NCBI GenBank assembly: GCA_009873635.1
Contig: WAHY01000004.1
Span: 99,098-143,686, forward strand
DNA from: Nitrospinota bacterium
GTDB taxonomy: Bacteria > Nitrospinota > Nitrospinia > Nitrospinales > VA-1
Reading direction: 5' to 3'
DNA length: 44,589 bases
The first letter of the stretch is position 1; every line of letters begins with the position of its first letter. Below the pieces are notes generated by a model. That model was not told where the DNA came from. It saw nothing but the letters and a program-made list of their open reading frames with translations, and did no database searches. Position numbers and translations under genes: made by a program. Shown piece by piece: positions 1 to 7,779 of the stretch.

Positions 1-1
1 A

Positions 2-790
2 AAAGCCAAAGAATCCAACGCGGATATCATTGTCTTTGCAGCGGTTCGTTTTATGGCAGAAACCGCGAAGATTCTCAGTCCAGACAAAACGGTGCTCGAC
101 CCAAACCCAAATGGGGGTTGTTCCCTTGCCGATGGGATAACCGCTGAAGATGTTATCCGTCTCCGTAAAGAGTTTCCCGGTTACACTTTCGTTTGTTACA
201 TAAATACCACTGCTGAAGTTAAAGCCCGGTGCGACGTTTGCGTTACCTCTTCAAATGTGAATTCCATCATTGAACAAATTCCAAATGACAAGATTTTTTT
301 CCTGCCGGACCGGCTCATGGGAGAGAATGTTATTGATCACCTGAAGTCAAAAGGCATTAAGAAAGATATACAACTATGGGATGGTACCTGTTATGTTCAT
401 GAGGAATATACACCGGAAAGCATAGATCAGGTGCGGAAGAATTTTGAGGGTGTGGAAATTCTCGTGCACCCTGAATGCGAACCTTCTGTCGTTGATAAAG
501 CCGATTTTGTGGGCAGCACCAGCCAAATGCTTAACCGTGTCCGGGAGTCCGACAGCGATACTTTTTTTCTGGTAACAGAATGCGGATTAACCGGCATTTT
601 ACAATCCGAGTTTCCAGACAAAACTTTCTCCGGAAGTTGCACACTTTGCAAATACATGAAATCCAACTCTCTCGAAGATATTTTAAGAGTTCTTGAGAAC
701 CCCGACCCTGAAAACACCATCACCCTTGCCCCTGAAGTTCAGGCCAGCGCCCTGAAATGTGTTGAGCGCATGTTTGACTTTTCACAGTGA
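2..790 (+). CDS. nadA: Quinolinate synthase NadA, 5'-truncated by the window edge
   Basis: Condenses iminoaspartate with dihydroxyacetone phosphate to quinolinate in de novo NAD synthesis, using a 4Fe-4S cluster. The frame is open from the first bases of the window, so the N-terminus lies outside; the ATG at 53 is internal, not the start. About 262 of the usual 340-370 residues are present. The three cluster cysteines of the family are visible in the motifs PNGGCSLAD, HPECEP and SGSCTLCKYM. The last two NadA domain repeats are complete, up to the C-terminal KCVERMFDF. The gene ends in TGA with no partner gene downstream on the same strand within 170 bases. Assignment is secure. Confidence 0.97.
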   Translation, partial: KAKESNADIIVFAAVRFMAETAKILSPDKTVLDPNPNGGCSLADGITAEDVIRLRKEFPGYTFVCYINTTAEVKARCDVCVTSSNVNSIIEQIPNDKIFFLPDRLMGENVIDHLKSKGIKKDIQLWDGTCYVHEEYTPESIDQVRKNFEGVEILVHPECEPSVVDKADFVGSTSQMLNRVRESDSDTFFLVTECGLTGILQSEFPDKTFSGSCTLCKYMKSNSLEDILRVLENPDPENTITLAPEVQASALKCVERMFDFSQ

Positions 791-876
791 CCTGATGACC
801 CAAAAATTGCTGCAAATCTGGATGAAGCTCAAAAAATGTTGATTTTTTGGTCGCTATACACCTTTAAAATAAACGC

Positions 877-903
877 TTATGGCTTTTTTCAAGATAGCCG
901 TAA
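877..903 (+). other. Hairpin between nadA and the EF-hand gene
   Basis: TTATGGCT (877-884) pairs with AGCCGTAA (896-903), with one G-U pair and an 11-base loop. It lies about 85 bases after the nadA stop and 60 bases before the next start. There is no T-run after it, so it is at best a weak terminator or a leader structure. Confidence 0.3.
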
Positions 904-963
904 AGAATTTTATGGGACGTGAAAACGTTTATTTTTGACTATTTTTTGTTGGAGGGCGACTCA

Positions 964-1443
964 ATGGTAGGAGGCAGTGAAGGACTCGGTTCAACCATTC
1001 TCAACAGTTTTACCCAAAAAGCTTACCAACAGGTCCAGAAATCAGATTCCAATCGTTCAGGTGGACTGGATCCCGATGAAATTCAAGACAGTATAGATGT
1101 GGCCGGTAACGGTCAAGACCTGGCGGATAATTTTGACTCCATAGATACCGACTCAAGTGGAGAATTATCGGCAACTGAAGTGATTGCGTTTAAGGCCAGG
1201 TCAGGAGATGGGTCGAAGGAGTTATTGAATCAGCTGCAGAATATTTTTAATCAATCAGGAATATCCACCAACAGCATCGTTGAGTTTTTGACAGATCAGT
1301 CAAACCGTAAAAGTGATTTGAGTTCACTTCTGCAATCCAGTACAGATTTGGATGCCTTGATTGAATCACGAATTCAGGAAATTCTGGTTGATACGGGTGA
1401 AGACTCCGAATCACAGCTTTTAGATTCTATTACCGACATCTAG
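964..1443 (+). CDS. EF-hand calcium-binding protein
   Basis: Small acidic protein of 159 residues with two canonical EF-hand loops. The first is at about residues 28-39 (D-x-N-x-S-G-x-L-x-x-x-E) and the second at 61-72 (D-x-D-x-S-G-x-L-x-x-x-E), spaced as a paired EF-hand. The remainder is acidic and polar with no catalytic motif. I chose the ATG at 964 because GGAGGG at 951-956 sits 7 bases before it; the frame also extends upstream to 919 without ribosome-site support. No signal peptide is apparent, so the location is unclear. It probably binds calcium; its partner and function are unknown. It stands alone between nadA and a gene on the opposite strand. Confidence 0.75.
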   Translation: MVGGSEGLGSTILNSFTQKAYQQVQKSDSNRSGGLDPDEIQDSIDVAGNGQDLADNFDSIDTDSSGELSATEVIAFKARSGDGSKELLNQLQNIFNQSGISTNSIVEFLTDQSNRKSDLSSLLQSSTDLDALIESRIQEILVDTGEDSESQLLDSITDI

Positions 1444-1519
1444 AAAATTCACAATTTTTCTGTTCAGTCAATGAGGGGTATAAGCAAAGGAAGATTTTGG
1501 TAGAGAAAAATGTTGCCGG

Positions 1520-2380
1520 TCAAACCAGCCGGTAGCTGCCATATTTTTCTTTTCTGATGACCATCAAGGTACCTTGAAATTCTTTTTGGGTACTTTTGTT
1601 CATGACAGACTCCTGCGGAACATTCCACATACCTGTAGAGGTCATCATAAAGTTTATACTGGGACAAAGATCGTATAACGTAGACTGTTCATTTACCTTC
1701 AGGGAGACTTCAAAGTCTGTCGTAGCTCGGGGGCCTACCCGCCTTGTTAAAAGGTGGGCTTTACTGGTGTCGCTGAAATCATCCTCGCAAAAACTTGTAA
1801 AATTCTAACCGATCAGGTCAAATACATCATAACCCAGAAAACTGACTGCTTTATTCGCAAACACAATTTTACCTTTAGGGTCGGTCTGGATAATTATATC
1901 TGAAGAGGCATCAACCACCTTGCGATATTTTTCCCGGCTCTTTTTGATTTCCTGATAGTTCGCAACGATGATATCCAGGTCTTCCCGGTTTCTGGATGAG
2001 ATAACTTTTAAAATTTCCCAAATTACTTTAGGGTTTGTCGCAAAATATTCAAAGAAGGTTTCTTTTCTGATTTTCAGAAGTTCTGCATTGGAACGTGCAC
2101 GGACGCTGGCAGCACGTGGCTTGGATTCCACTAATGCCATTTCACCTATAAAGTCTCCGGCTTCCCGAATCGCTATCTGCTTTTGTTTTTTGTACACTTC
2201 CAAACTGCCGGAAAGAATGATGTACATGGTCTCCTGAACGGACTGTTCTGGAAAAAGAACCTCATTTTTTTTCAGGCTTACCTTTTTTCCTGCATCATGA
2301 GTGCTTGCTAATTCTGCATCCTGAAAAAACTGGCACACAGGAGCTTTTTTTAAAGCCTCTATATCTTTAAAAGTTTCCAT
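1520..2380 (-). pseudogene. Cyclic nucleotide-binding/PAS sensor protein interrupted by an in-frame TAG
   Basis: The intact part (1805-2380, 191 residues) carries a cNMP-binding beta-barrel at about residues 30-125, including the phosphate-binding-cassette-like stretch GDFIGEMALVESKPRAASVRA. It continues through a helical linker into a PAS domain (SSDIIIQTDPKGKIVFANKA). Translation stops at TAG (1805-1807) in the middle of the PAS fold, after DLIG. Reading past this codon in the same frame stays open for 94 more codons, to TGA at 1520-1522. That stretch supplies the missing PAS half, including NFTSFCEDDF and RRVGPRATTDFEVSL. The expected residue at the stop is probably K or Q, one base change away. 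A nonsense pseudogene is likeliest; readthrough or sequencing error remain possible. The full product would be about 286 residues, a stand-alone sensor without an output domain. Confidence 0.8.
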
Positions 2381-2411
2381 AGTAAACAGCCGGTTTTTAA
2401 AGGGAACATGT

Positions 2412-2497
2412 ATCTATGTAAATCTATCTTTAAAACGCTGCAAATACAATGCAATAAATAACATTTGGTGAGTCAGCCATTGTCTGGTTACATAGAT
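2412..2497. promoter_or_regulatory. Perfect 10-base inverted repeat upstream of the sensor gene
   Basis: ATCTATGTAA (2412-2421) and its exact reverse complement TTACATAGAT (2488-2497) flank 66 bases. They lie 32-117 bases upstream of the start codon at 2380. This spacing could form a long-range hairpin in a leader RNA or two operator half-sites on opposite strands. Function is not inferable from sequence alone. Confidence 0.4.
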
Positions 2498-2524
2498 TTT
2501 CCGCGGGAAGGTATTAGAGAGAAA

Positions 2525-2536
2525 GTTGGATCCAAC
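2525..2536. promoter_or_regulatory. Perfect 12-base palindrome GTTGGATCCAAC
   Basis: Fully symmetric dodecamer in otherwise AT-rich intergenic DNA, about 145 bases upstream of the cNMP/PAS sensor gene. The size suits a dimeric regulator's operator, but no family is indicated and chance occurrence cannot be excluded. Confidence 0.3.
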
Positions 2537-2677
2537 GGATTGATTTGATTAAATCCCTTTTTTCAATATATTTCGGATGGATTTTACTTTTTGAAATGCC
2601 TGGATATTATTTGAGCTCCGAAATTGTCTGGCGATTCTTATCGGTATATGGATGAAAAAAATTTCCTGGGTTTATGG

Positions 2678-2722
2678 AAAAAATGGGGATCACAGTTATG
2701 CCCCCGGTTGTCTGCCATCCCC
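2678..2722 (-). terminator. Putative terminator after the fumC unit
   Basis: On the minus strand GGGGAT (2722-2717) and ATCCCC (2690-2685) can pair. CAG/CTG pairing inside the loop may extend the stem. A run of six T follows (2683-2678). It lies just downstream of the 27-codon ORF that follows fumC. The loop is large, so termination strength is uncertain. Confidence 0.45.
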
Positions 2723-2723
2723 A

Positions 2724-2807
2724 TTAATACATTTTTTTAAGAATTATGGGCAGCAGGATGGCAAGCACAACCACTATGCCCAGGAAAGTTTCCCAACTTT
2801 GAATCAT
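2724..2807 (-). CDS. 27-residue single-span membrane peptide, coupled to fumC
   Basis: The ATG overlaps the fumC stop in the arrangement ATGA (2804-2807), the classic geometry of translational coupling. The peptide begins [10 protein letters not shown], continues with one hydrophobic helix of about 13-15 residues ([13 protein letters not shown]) and ends KKMY. The positive end after the helix suggests an N-out/C-in or tail-anchored orientation. It is followed at once by a terminator-like hairpin, so it would be the last cistron of the fumC transcript. I know no family for it. The short length means it could be fortuitous, but the ATGA overlap and clean transmembrane pattern favour a real gene. 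Confidence 0.5.
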   Translation of the reverse strand: MIQSWETFLGIVVVLAILLPIILKKMY

Positions 2808-4195
2808 CCTTTTGGTCCGGTCATGTTTTCAGGCCGCACTTTTTCATCGAACTCCTCAGGTGAGAGGAGGTCTAAAGCAGCTGCAGCCTCTTTCAGGGTG
2901 CTGTTCTCTTGATAGGCTTTCTTGGCCACTTTCGCCGCGTTGTCATAACCGATATGCGGGTTGAGTGCTGTAACCAGCATGAGCGATCCGTTGAGATGTT
3001 TTTCAATCTGTATTGAATTGGGTTCTATTCCGACAACGCAATGATCATTGAAGGACCGGCACGAATCGGCGAGCAGGCGAATGGACTGGAGCAGATTGTA
3101 AATCATAACCGGTTTGAAAACATTGAGTTCAAAATTACCAGATGATCCGCCAACGTTGATGGCCGTATCGTTGCCGATCACCTGAGCCGCGACCATGGTC
3201 ATGGCTTCGGATTGGGTCGGGTTCACTTTGCCCGGCATGATAGAACTGCCCGGCTCGTTAGCCGGTAATGTGATTTCACCAATGCCACATCTCGGACCAG
3301 ACCCGAGCCAGCGAATATCGTTGGCGATCTTCATCAATGAACAGGCGATGGTTTTTAAAACTCCGCTGGCTTCTACAATTGCATCGTGGGCCGCAAGAGA
3401 CTCAAATTTATTTGGGGCGGTGACAAAGGGGCAGCCGGTAATATCTGCAATTTGTTTTGCAACTTTTTCCGCGAAATCCTTGTGTGAATTAAGTCCTGTT
3501 CCCACTGCGGTTCCACCCAGCGCAATTTGATACATTCTAGGCATGCAGCCATCAATTCGTTCGAGTGCATATTCCAACTGGGTGGTGTAGCCGCTGAATT
3601 CCTGGCCAAGAGTGAGCGGAGTCGCATCCATAAGGTGAGTGCGTCCAATTTTTATGATGTCTTGAAACTCATTGGTTTTATTTCGGAATGACTCGGTCAA
3701 GTTGGATATCGCCGGGATGAGTGCATCACGAATACGTTCCACTGCCGCGATATGCATAGCAGTTGGAAAAGTATCATTGGAAGATTGCCCCATATTCACA
3801 TGGTCGTTGGGATGCACCGGGTTTTTCGAGCCGATGGTGCCCCCTGAGATTTCAATAGCCCGGTTGGCTATGACCTCGTTGGTGTTCATGTTGGACTGGG
3901 TTCCGCTACCGGTTTGCCAAACTCTCAAAGGAAAATGCTCATCTAGTTTTCCTTCTATAACTTCATCCGCGGCCTGGCAGATCAGGTCTTTTATGTTTTC
4001 AGGCATGAGCCCCAACTCGGCATTGACCATGGCTGAAGCTTTTTTGAGTATGCCCATTCCCCGGATTATTTCACGTGGCATCGTTTCGGTGCCAATATCA
4101 AAGTGGATCAATGATCGTGCTGTTTGTGCTCCATAATAACTACTTGCCGGTACATTGATCTCCCCCATGCTGTCGGTTTCTGTCCGGGTGCTCAT
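2804..4195 (-). CDS. fumC: Class II fumarate hydratase
   Basis: Interconverts fumarate and L-malate in the (forward or reductive) TCA cycle, with no Fe-S cluster required. At 463 residues it is the usual length. Family marks are the N-terminal [18 protein letters not shown], the active-site [18 protein letters not shown] and the flexible-loop signature [15 protein letters not shown], which holds the catalytic serine. The start is supported by AGGAGG 6 bases upstream of the ATG. It lies 11 bases downstream of the sigma factor gene on the same strand and is followed by an overlapping 27-codon ORF, so the three probably form one transcript. Aspartase-family relatives are less likely given the sequence context of the motifs. 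Confidence 0.96.
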   Translation of the reverse strand: MSTRTETDSMGEINVPASSYYGAQTARSLIHFDIGTETMPREIIRGMGILKKASAMVNAELGLMPENIKDLICQAADEVIEGKLDEHFPLRVWQTGSGTQSNMNTNEVIANRAIEISGGTIGSKNPVHPNDHVNMGQSSNDTFPTAMHIAAVERIRDALIPAISNLTESFRNKTNEFQDIIKIGRTHLMDATPLTLGQEFSGYTTQLEYALERIDGCMPRMYQIALGGTAVGTGLNSHKDFAEKVAKQIADITGCPFVTAPNKFESLAAHDAIVEASGVLKTIACSLMKIANDIRWLGSGPRCGIGEITLPANEPGSSIMPGKVNPTQSEAMTMVAAQVIGNDTAINVGGSSGNFELNVFKPVMIYNLLQSIRLLADSCRSFNDHCVVGIEPNSIQIEKHLNGSLMLVTALNPHIGYDNAAKVAKKAYQENSTLKEAAAALDLLSPEEFDEKVRPENMTGPKG

Positions 4196-4206
4196 GATGA
4201 TCCTCC

Positions 4207-5124
4207 TCAGGTTTTAAAATAGTCCGCCGCTTCCGGCATATTATTTTCGATAAAGGTTTTAAATTTTTTCAATAATCTTTGTTCGGCCTGACGCACAGCT
4301 TCCCGGGTGACTCCTCGCTGGTCTCCAAGCTCCTGCAAAGACAAGGGGCTTTCTGAAAGGATGCGCTGGTCAAGAATCTCTATTTCATTGCTATTCAATT
4401 CTGTCTTAAAGTTTTCAATATTCTTGTTCAGGATTTCCTTGAACTGTTCCAGCTCCGCGGCGGATTCAATGGACTTCCCATCTGTGAGCGTTTGTGCCGG
4501 TGTCACATTACTTTCTGGATGGGCTGGTGTATCAATGGAAACATCCATCGCACCAATGCTGGCGGAAACATCAATAACCTCTCCCTCATCCACTCCAAAA
4601 CGCTCGGCCAGAAGTTTGGTAGTGGGGTCGAAACCTTCCCGTTCCAGCTTTTCCTTTTCCTTCTTCAAGTTGAACAAGAGCTTTCGCCGGGCATTGGTTG
4701 TGCCCACTCGCACCAGACGCCAGTTATCTAGAATATGTTTCAGGATATAGGACTTGATCCACCAGGTAGCATAGGCCGAAAGACGCACACCACGAAACGG
4801 GTCAAAGTTTTTAACCGCCTTCATCAAGCCGACATTGCCTTCCTGGATTAAATCCATCAGGTTCTGCCATTCGCGCTTAAAAGTCATGGCGATTTTAATA
4901 ACCAGCATCAGGTTGGCAGTGGTCAGCTTGTACGCAGAATCATAATCGCCGGTTTCCTTATAGTGGATGGCCAGCTCCTTTTCCTCTTCTTCCGAGAGGA
5001 GAGGATATTTTCGTACTTCCTGAAGATAGGCGGTAAAAGGGTCGGTAGGAACCAGGGAACCTTTGTTGCGAACTACCGGCAACCGGGTCTGATTCTTTTC
5101 ATCTGTGGTTGATTCGTCGTTCAT
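4207..5124 (-). CDS. rpoH: RNA polymerase sigma-32-like factor (RpoH type)
   Basis: Sigma70-family factor of 305 residues, the size of RpoH. Region 1.2 starts at [21 protein letters not shown]. Region 2 holds the core-binding and -10 recognition stretch ([32 protein letters not shown]). The motif [13 protein letters not shown] matches the RpoH box of heat-shock sigmas. Region 4 has the -35-binding helix-turn-helix [18 protein letters not shown]. It is likely to direct transcription of heat-shock genes. It shares a probable transcript with fumC (11-base gap), an unusual partner. A divergent small membrane-protein gene starts 73 bases away. The assignment to the RpoH subgroup rests on the RpoH box and length. 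Confidence 0.88.
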   Translation of the reverse strand: MNDESTTDEKNQTRLPVVRNKGSLVPTDPFTAYLQEVRKYPLLSEEEEKELAIHYKETGDYDSAYKLTTANLMLVIKIAMTFKREWQNLMDLIQEGNVGLMKAVKNFDPFRGVRLSAYATWWIKSYILKHILDNWRLVRVGTTNARRKLLFNLKKEKEKLEREGFDPTTKLLAERFGVDEGEVIDVSASIGAMDVSIDTPAHPESNVTPAQTLTDGKSIESAAELEQFKEILNKNIENFKTELNSNEIEILDQRILSESPLSLQELGDQRGVTREAVRQAEQRLLKKFKTFIENNMPEAADYFKT

Positions 5125-5197
5125 AGGATTTAAATTGCCTTTTCCTGCTGATTTCTCCCGGGTTGTATTTCTTCCTGCAAAACTTTAAAATGAAGGC

Positions 5198-5437
5198 ATG
5201 GCCCGTTTAGCATTATTTGGTATTGCCGTAATCATCGTGATTCTTGTCGCGCGTGCGATTTTTCCCGAAAAGAAATCGCCGTCCGAACAGGAACCAACGG
5301 AAATGGTTATGGACCCCAATAACGGTGTATACATCCCGAAAACTGAAGCCATTAAAAAAACCATCAACGGCAAGGAATATTATTTTTCAAGCGAACAAAG
5401 CGCTGAAGAATTCATTAAAAAACAAAAAACCTCATAG
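5198..5437 (+). CDS. Small membrane-anchored protein with a YHS-like segment
   Basis: 79 residues: one N-terminal transmembrane helix (about residues 4-20) followed by a charged linker. A C-terminal stretch, MDPNNGVYIPKTEAIKKTI and KEYYFSSEQSAEEFIK, resembles the YHS/TRASH-type pattern (DPxxGxY then YYFCSEEC), but the metal-binding cysteines are absent. The protein is therefore probably a structural relative that no longer binds metal through cysteine. The start has a GAAGG site 1-2 bases upstream, rather close. The gene diverges from rpoH. Function is unknown. Confidence 0.6.
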   Translation: MARLALFGIAVIIVILVARAIFPEKKSPSEQEPTEMVMDPNNGVYIPKTEAIKKTINGKEYYFSSEQSAEEFIKKQKTS

Positions 5438-5512
5438 ACAGAACAAAGTCAATCGGGTGCAACTATTATAACAGAGGATTTGCCTCAAACTGTATAAACA
5501 GGGGAATTGATA

Positions 5513-6130
5513 ATGCAATTTATTAAACAAAAACTCAATGGGTTATTGGGGCAAATGGGAAGAAGGCTGGTTCTGGTTTTGATGGTTTCAGCAATAATAG
5601 GCGCATCTCCAGTTTTTGCGGAGGAACCTTGTGCGCCGGTAGATAAAAAGCGCATTAAAATTGAGGGGTATATTTCAAAATCCTTTCGCAAACAAAGAAA
5701 GAAGATCTTTAAGGAATTTGGCGAGATCGGCTCGACCCGTGTTGCTTTAAAAGTGTTCCCGATGGGTGAAACCTCAAAAGTGATTGCGATTGGGAGATGT
5801 GTTCCAGCCTATATCGCCCAGCATATCATCAAAAAGGCAATGGACTACAGCACAGGTGTTGAAAGCCTGGTGCAACAGCAATTTGTCCATTCTCACTGGG
5901 TGGGTGTTGGGGTCACCATGTTTGATGAGCCTTCCCAGCAGTATGTTTCTGCAGAGCAGTTGAATCAACTTTTGAGGCAGGATATTTCTGATGAGGAATT
6001 CCATGTCCTTTACCGTAAATTGTCGGTGCCCAATGACCTCGTTCCTTTTTTTGGCTTGAAATCAAAAAATGTGAAAATCGCAACCCCCACTGGGACTGGG
6101 GCCAGCCGGCGAGCCGCCGGGGGCAACTAG
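5513..6130 (+). CDS. Exported protein of unknown function, first of a tandem paralogous pair
   Basis: 205 residues. A signal peptide with a hydrophobic core (LVLVLMVSAIIGAS) and an Ala-x-Ala-like end (PVFA before EEPC) predicts export to the periplasm. AGGGGAA sits 6 bases before the ATG at 5513; a TTG six bases upstream is less likely. The mature part shares with the next gene the block AIGRCVPxYIAQHI, a downstream LVxQxFVxSxWxGxG and two equivalently placed cysteines (just after the signal peptide and in GRCVP), which could form a disulfide. I do not recognise the family. The C-terminus is Gly/Ala/Arg-rich and poorly conserved between the two. Confidence 0.7.
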   Translation: MQFIKQKLNGLLGQMGRRLVLVLMVSAIIGASPVFAEEPCAPVDKKRIKIEGYISKSFRKQRKKIFKEFGEIGSTRVALKVFPMGETSKVIAIGRCVPAYIAQHIIKKAMDYSTGVESLVQQQFVHSHWVGVGVTMFDEPSQQYVSAEQLNQLLRQDISDEEFHVLYRKLSVPNDLVPFFGLKSKNVKIATPTGTGASRRAAGGN

Positions 6131-6217
6131 CAATAAATTTTTCTTGGTAGAAAAAGGTGCTCTCGGCCGTAAAAGATACGGACAATTGCCCGCGGAGGCC
6201 ACTCCGCTGAAATAGAT

Positions 6218-6775
6218 ATGCACAAACTCTCCGCAATTCTTATCAACACCCTGTTATGTTTTATGATGGTGGTGTCTATCGCCAAGGCAGAAGAAGACTG
6301 CCTGTCCTTATCCGATAAACCCGTCAAACTGGAAGCCTGGCTCTCGAAACGTTATGAAAAATATTTAAGAAGCATCCGTAAAGACCTGGGTGGGATGGGA
6401 AATACGAGAGTGGGTCTTTTTGTCTACCCGACAGAAAATCCATCAAGGGTGGTTGCTATTGGGCGTTGCGTCCCCGTATATATTGCCCAGCACATTCTCA
6501 CTAAAGCCGAGGAATACAAATTAGGCACCACGCATCTCGTGAACCAGGGTTTTGTATCTTCTAACTGGGCGGGTATCGGGACATCATTGTTTTCTGAAAA
6601 CTCGATGAGCGCGATCACCCCTCAACAACTTGCGGCCTTGAAAGATGAAACCCTTGATACAGAATCGTTTCAGGAGATGTATCGGAGCCTGACTCGTCAA
6701 CCTGAGAAGGTTCCTGCCTTCGGGCTCATGCTAGACAACCCGAAATACATGGTCCCGAACGGGACAGGTAAATAG
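6218..6775 (+). CDS. Exported protein of unknown function, second of the tandem pair
   Basis: 185 residues, clearly homologous to the preceding gene along most of its length: LEAWLSKRYEKYLRSIRKDLG, TRVGLFVYP, VVAIGRCVPVYIAQHI and LVNQGFVSSNWAGIG. The N-terminal signal peptide (LINTLLCFMMVVSIAKA before EEDC) indicates export. Both conserved cysteines are kept. The two genes are separated by 87 bases and probably arose by local duplication; divergence is substantial, so the event is not recent. No enzymatic motif is visible. A role as a periplasmic binding or structural domain is possible but unsupported. Confidence 0.7.
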   Translation: MHKLSAILINTLLCFMMVVSIAKAEEDCLSLSDKPVKLEAWLSKRYEKYLRSIRKDLGGMGNTRVGLFVYPTENPSRVVAIGRCVPVYIAQHILTKAEEYKLGTTHLVNQGFVSSNWAGIGTSLFSENSMSAITPQQLAALKDETLDTESFQEMYRSLTRQPEKVPAFGLMLDNPKYMVPNGTGK

Positions 6776-7079
6776 CAAAAGCGTGTTTGGCGATTCGAAT
6801 CCTTTGAACGCCCGCAGAAGTAAATCCCAATTGGCACCACGCCAAGTGGCACTTGAGCAGGGCAGGCAGTAGCTCCCTCTTTTTCAAAGAGGGGCGGGGT
6901 GATTAACCACAAAGGTTTTGTTGAAATTACCATCGCGAGCGACTGTAAGAAGCGTGGCCGTGATAACTTTTCTTCAGCCTTCGTGCCTCGTAGAGATAGA
7001 CCCAGACTGGATTGCCAAGTCTGCGAAAGCGTCCTCGCAAAGACGAATCAACAGCACTGCTATTTAGAAGTAACTGCTT
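6776..7079. repeat. Intergenic stretch resembling a degenerate dispersed inverted repeat
   Basis: About 300 bases without a gene between a plus-strand gene and phoU. Around 6930-6957 (CATCGCGAGCGACTGTAAG and following bases) and 7011-7045 (TTGCCAAGTCTGCG, GTCCTCGCAAAGACG) the two ends are imperfect reverse complements. They resemble the dispersed element that begins CGTCATTGCGAGGAGCGAAG in many environmental genomes. A short perfect hairpin TTGGC-accac-GCCAA lies at 6831-6845. The region looks like a decayed miniature repeat rather than coding DNA. Copy number elsewhere cannot be judged from this window. Confidence 0.4.
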
Positions 7080-7769
7080 CTACAAACCCGCTTCTTCTTT
7101 AGAAGTGTCACTGCTGTGGCGGATGATTTCGCCGGTTACCAGATAAATCACATCTTCGGCGATGTTGGTGGCGTGGTCGGCCATGCGCTCGAGGTAGCGC
7201 GAAGCAGAAAGAAGCTGGATATAGCTGTTCAGGTTTTTGGTATCTTTTTTAATGGCTTCTTCAACACAGCCATACATTTCCCGGTTCAGTTCATCGACGG
7301 CGTCATCATCTTCACAAACCTGTCGGGCCAGTTTTGCATCCCTGTTTACCAAAGAATCCAGCGACCTTTTTAACATGGACCGGACTTTTTCAGCCATAGC
7401 CTGCAGGTCGAAAGGAAGCTCCACTTTTGCCTCGGTTGAAAGGTAGACAGCACGTTCGGCAATATTTACCGAAAGGTCTGCGATACGTTCCAGGTCATTA
7501 TTTATTTTTAAAATTGCGATGATCAAACGCAGGTCGTTCGCGACAGGTTGATGCAACGCGAGAATTTTAAGGCATTCTTCTTCAACAAACACCTCACGCT
7601 GGTCAATTTCATAATCTGCTTCAATGACGCTCATGGCCTGTTGGGATTTTCTCTGGGTCAGGGACTGGACAGAAAGCCGGACGCTTTCTTCCACATCCGC
7701 TCCAAGAGAAAGTATCAAGCGCTTGAGCTCCTCAATAGCTTTTTCAAGGTGTATGGCGTGCCGAGACAT
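7080..7769 (-). CDS. phoU: Phosphate transport system regulator PhoU
   Basis: 229 residues, all-helical, composed of two PhoU repeats of about 100 residues each. Each carries the metal-site E/DxxxD-type pattern: NNDLERIADLSVNIAE in the first half and YLERMADHATNIAEDV in the second. PhoU damps PhoR activity and modulates the Pst transporter when phosphate is plentiful, acting at the inner face of the membrane. The start is supported by AGAGG upstream. It is the last gene of the pst cluster, 10 bases after pstB. A small inverted repeat TAGAAG/CTTCTA (7065-7082) overlaps its stop. Confidence 0.95.
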   Translation of the reverse strand: MSRHAIHLEKAIEELKRLILSLGADVEESVRLSVQSLTQRKSQQAMSVIEADYEIDQREVFVEEECLKILALHQPVANDLRLIIAILKINNDLERIADLSVNIAERAVYLSTEAKVELPFDLQAMAEKVRSMLKRSLDSLVNRDAKLARQVCEDDDAVDELNREMYGCVEEAIKKDTKNLNSYIQLLSASRYLERMADHATNIAEDVIYLVTGEIIRHSSDTSKEEAGL

Positions 7770-7779
7770 AACTTACCTC

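Larger units (their letters stand above)
2381..2677. other. Gene-free stretch between the sensor gene and the fumC unit
   Basis: About 300 bases with no supported gene. They contain the upstream region of the minus-strand sensor gene. Two symmetric elements are visible: a perfect 10-base inverted repeat (ATCTATGTAA at 2412-2421 and TTACATAGAT at 2488-2497) and a perfect 12-base palindrome GTTGGATCCAAC (2525-2536). Either could be an operator. No convincing sigma70 promoter was identified. Confidence 0.5.

Noticed and set aside
1520-1603. Independent 27-codon gene starting at 1603 with an AGGAG site 6 bases upstream
   Set aside because: It is in frame with, and continues, the PAS-domain reading frame past the internal TAG; the ribosome-site match falls on ordinary codons (CAG GAG).
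1805-1807. Pyrrolysine or genome-wide TAG recoding
   Set aside because: Other genes in the window end normally at TAG and no pyrrolysine machinery is visible here; a simple nonsense change is more economical.
1596-1808. Plus-strand frame of 70 codons
   Set aside because: It lies antisense to the PAS half of the sensor gene and has no ribosome site or recognisable product.
3672-4136. Long plus-strand frame opposite fumC
   Set aside because: Shadow of the fumC coding pattern on the other strand.
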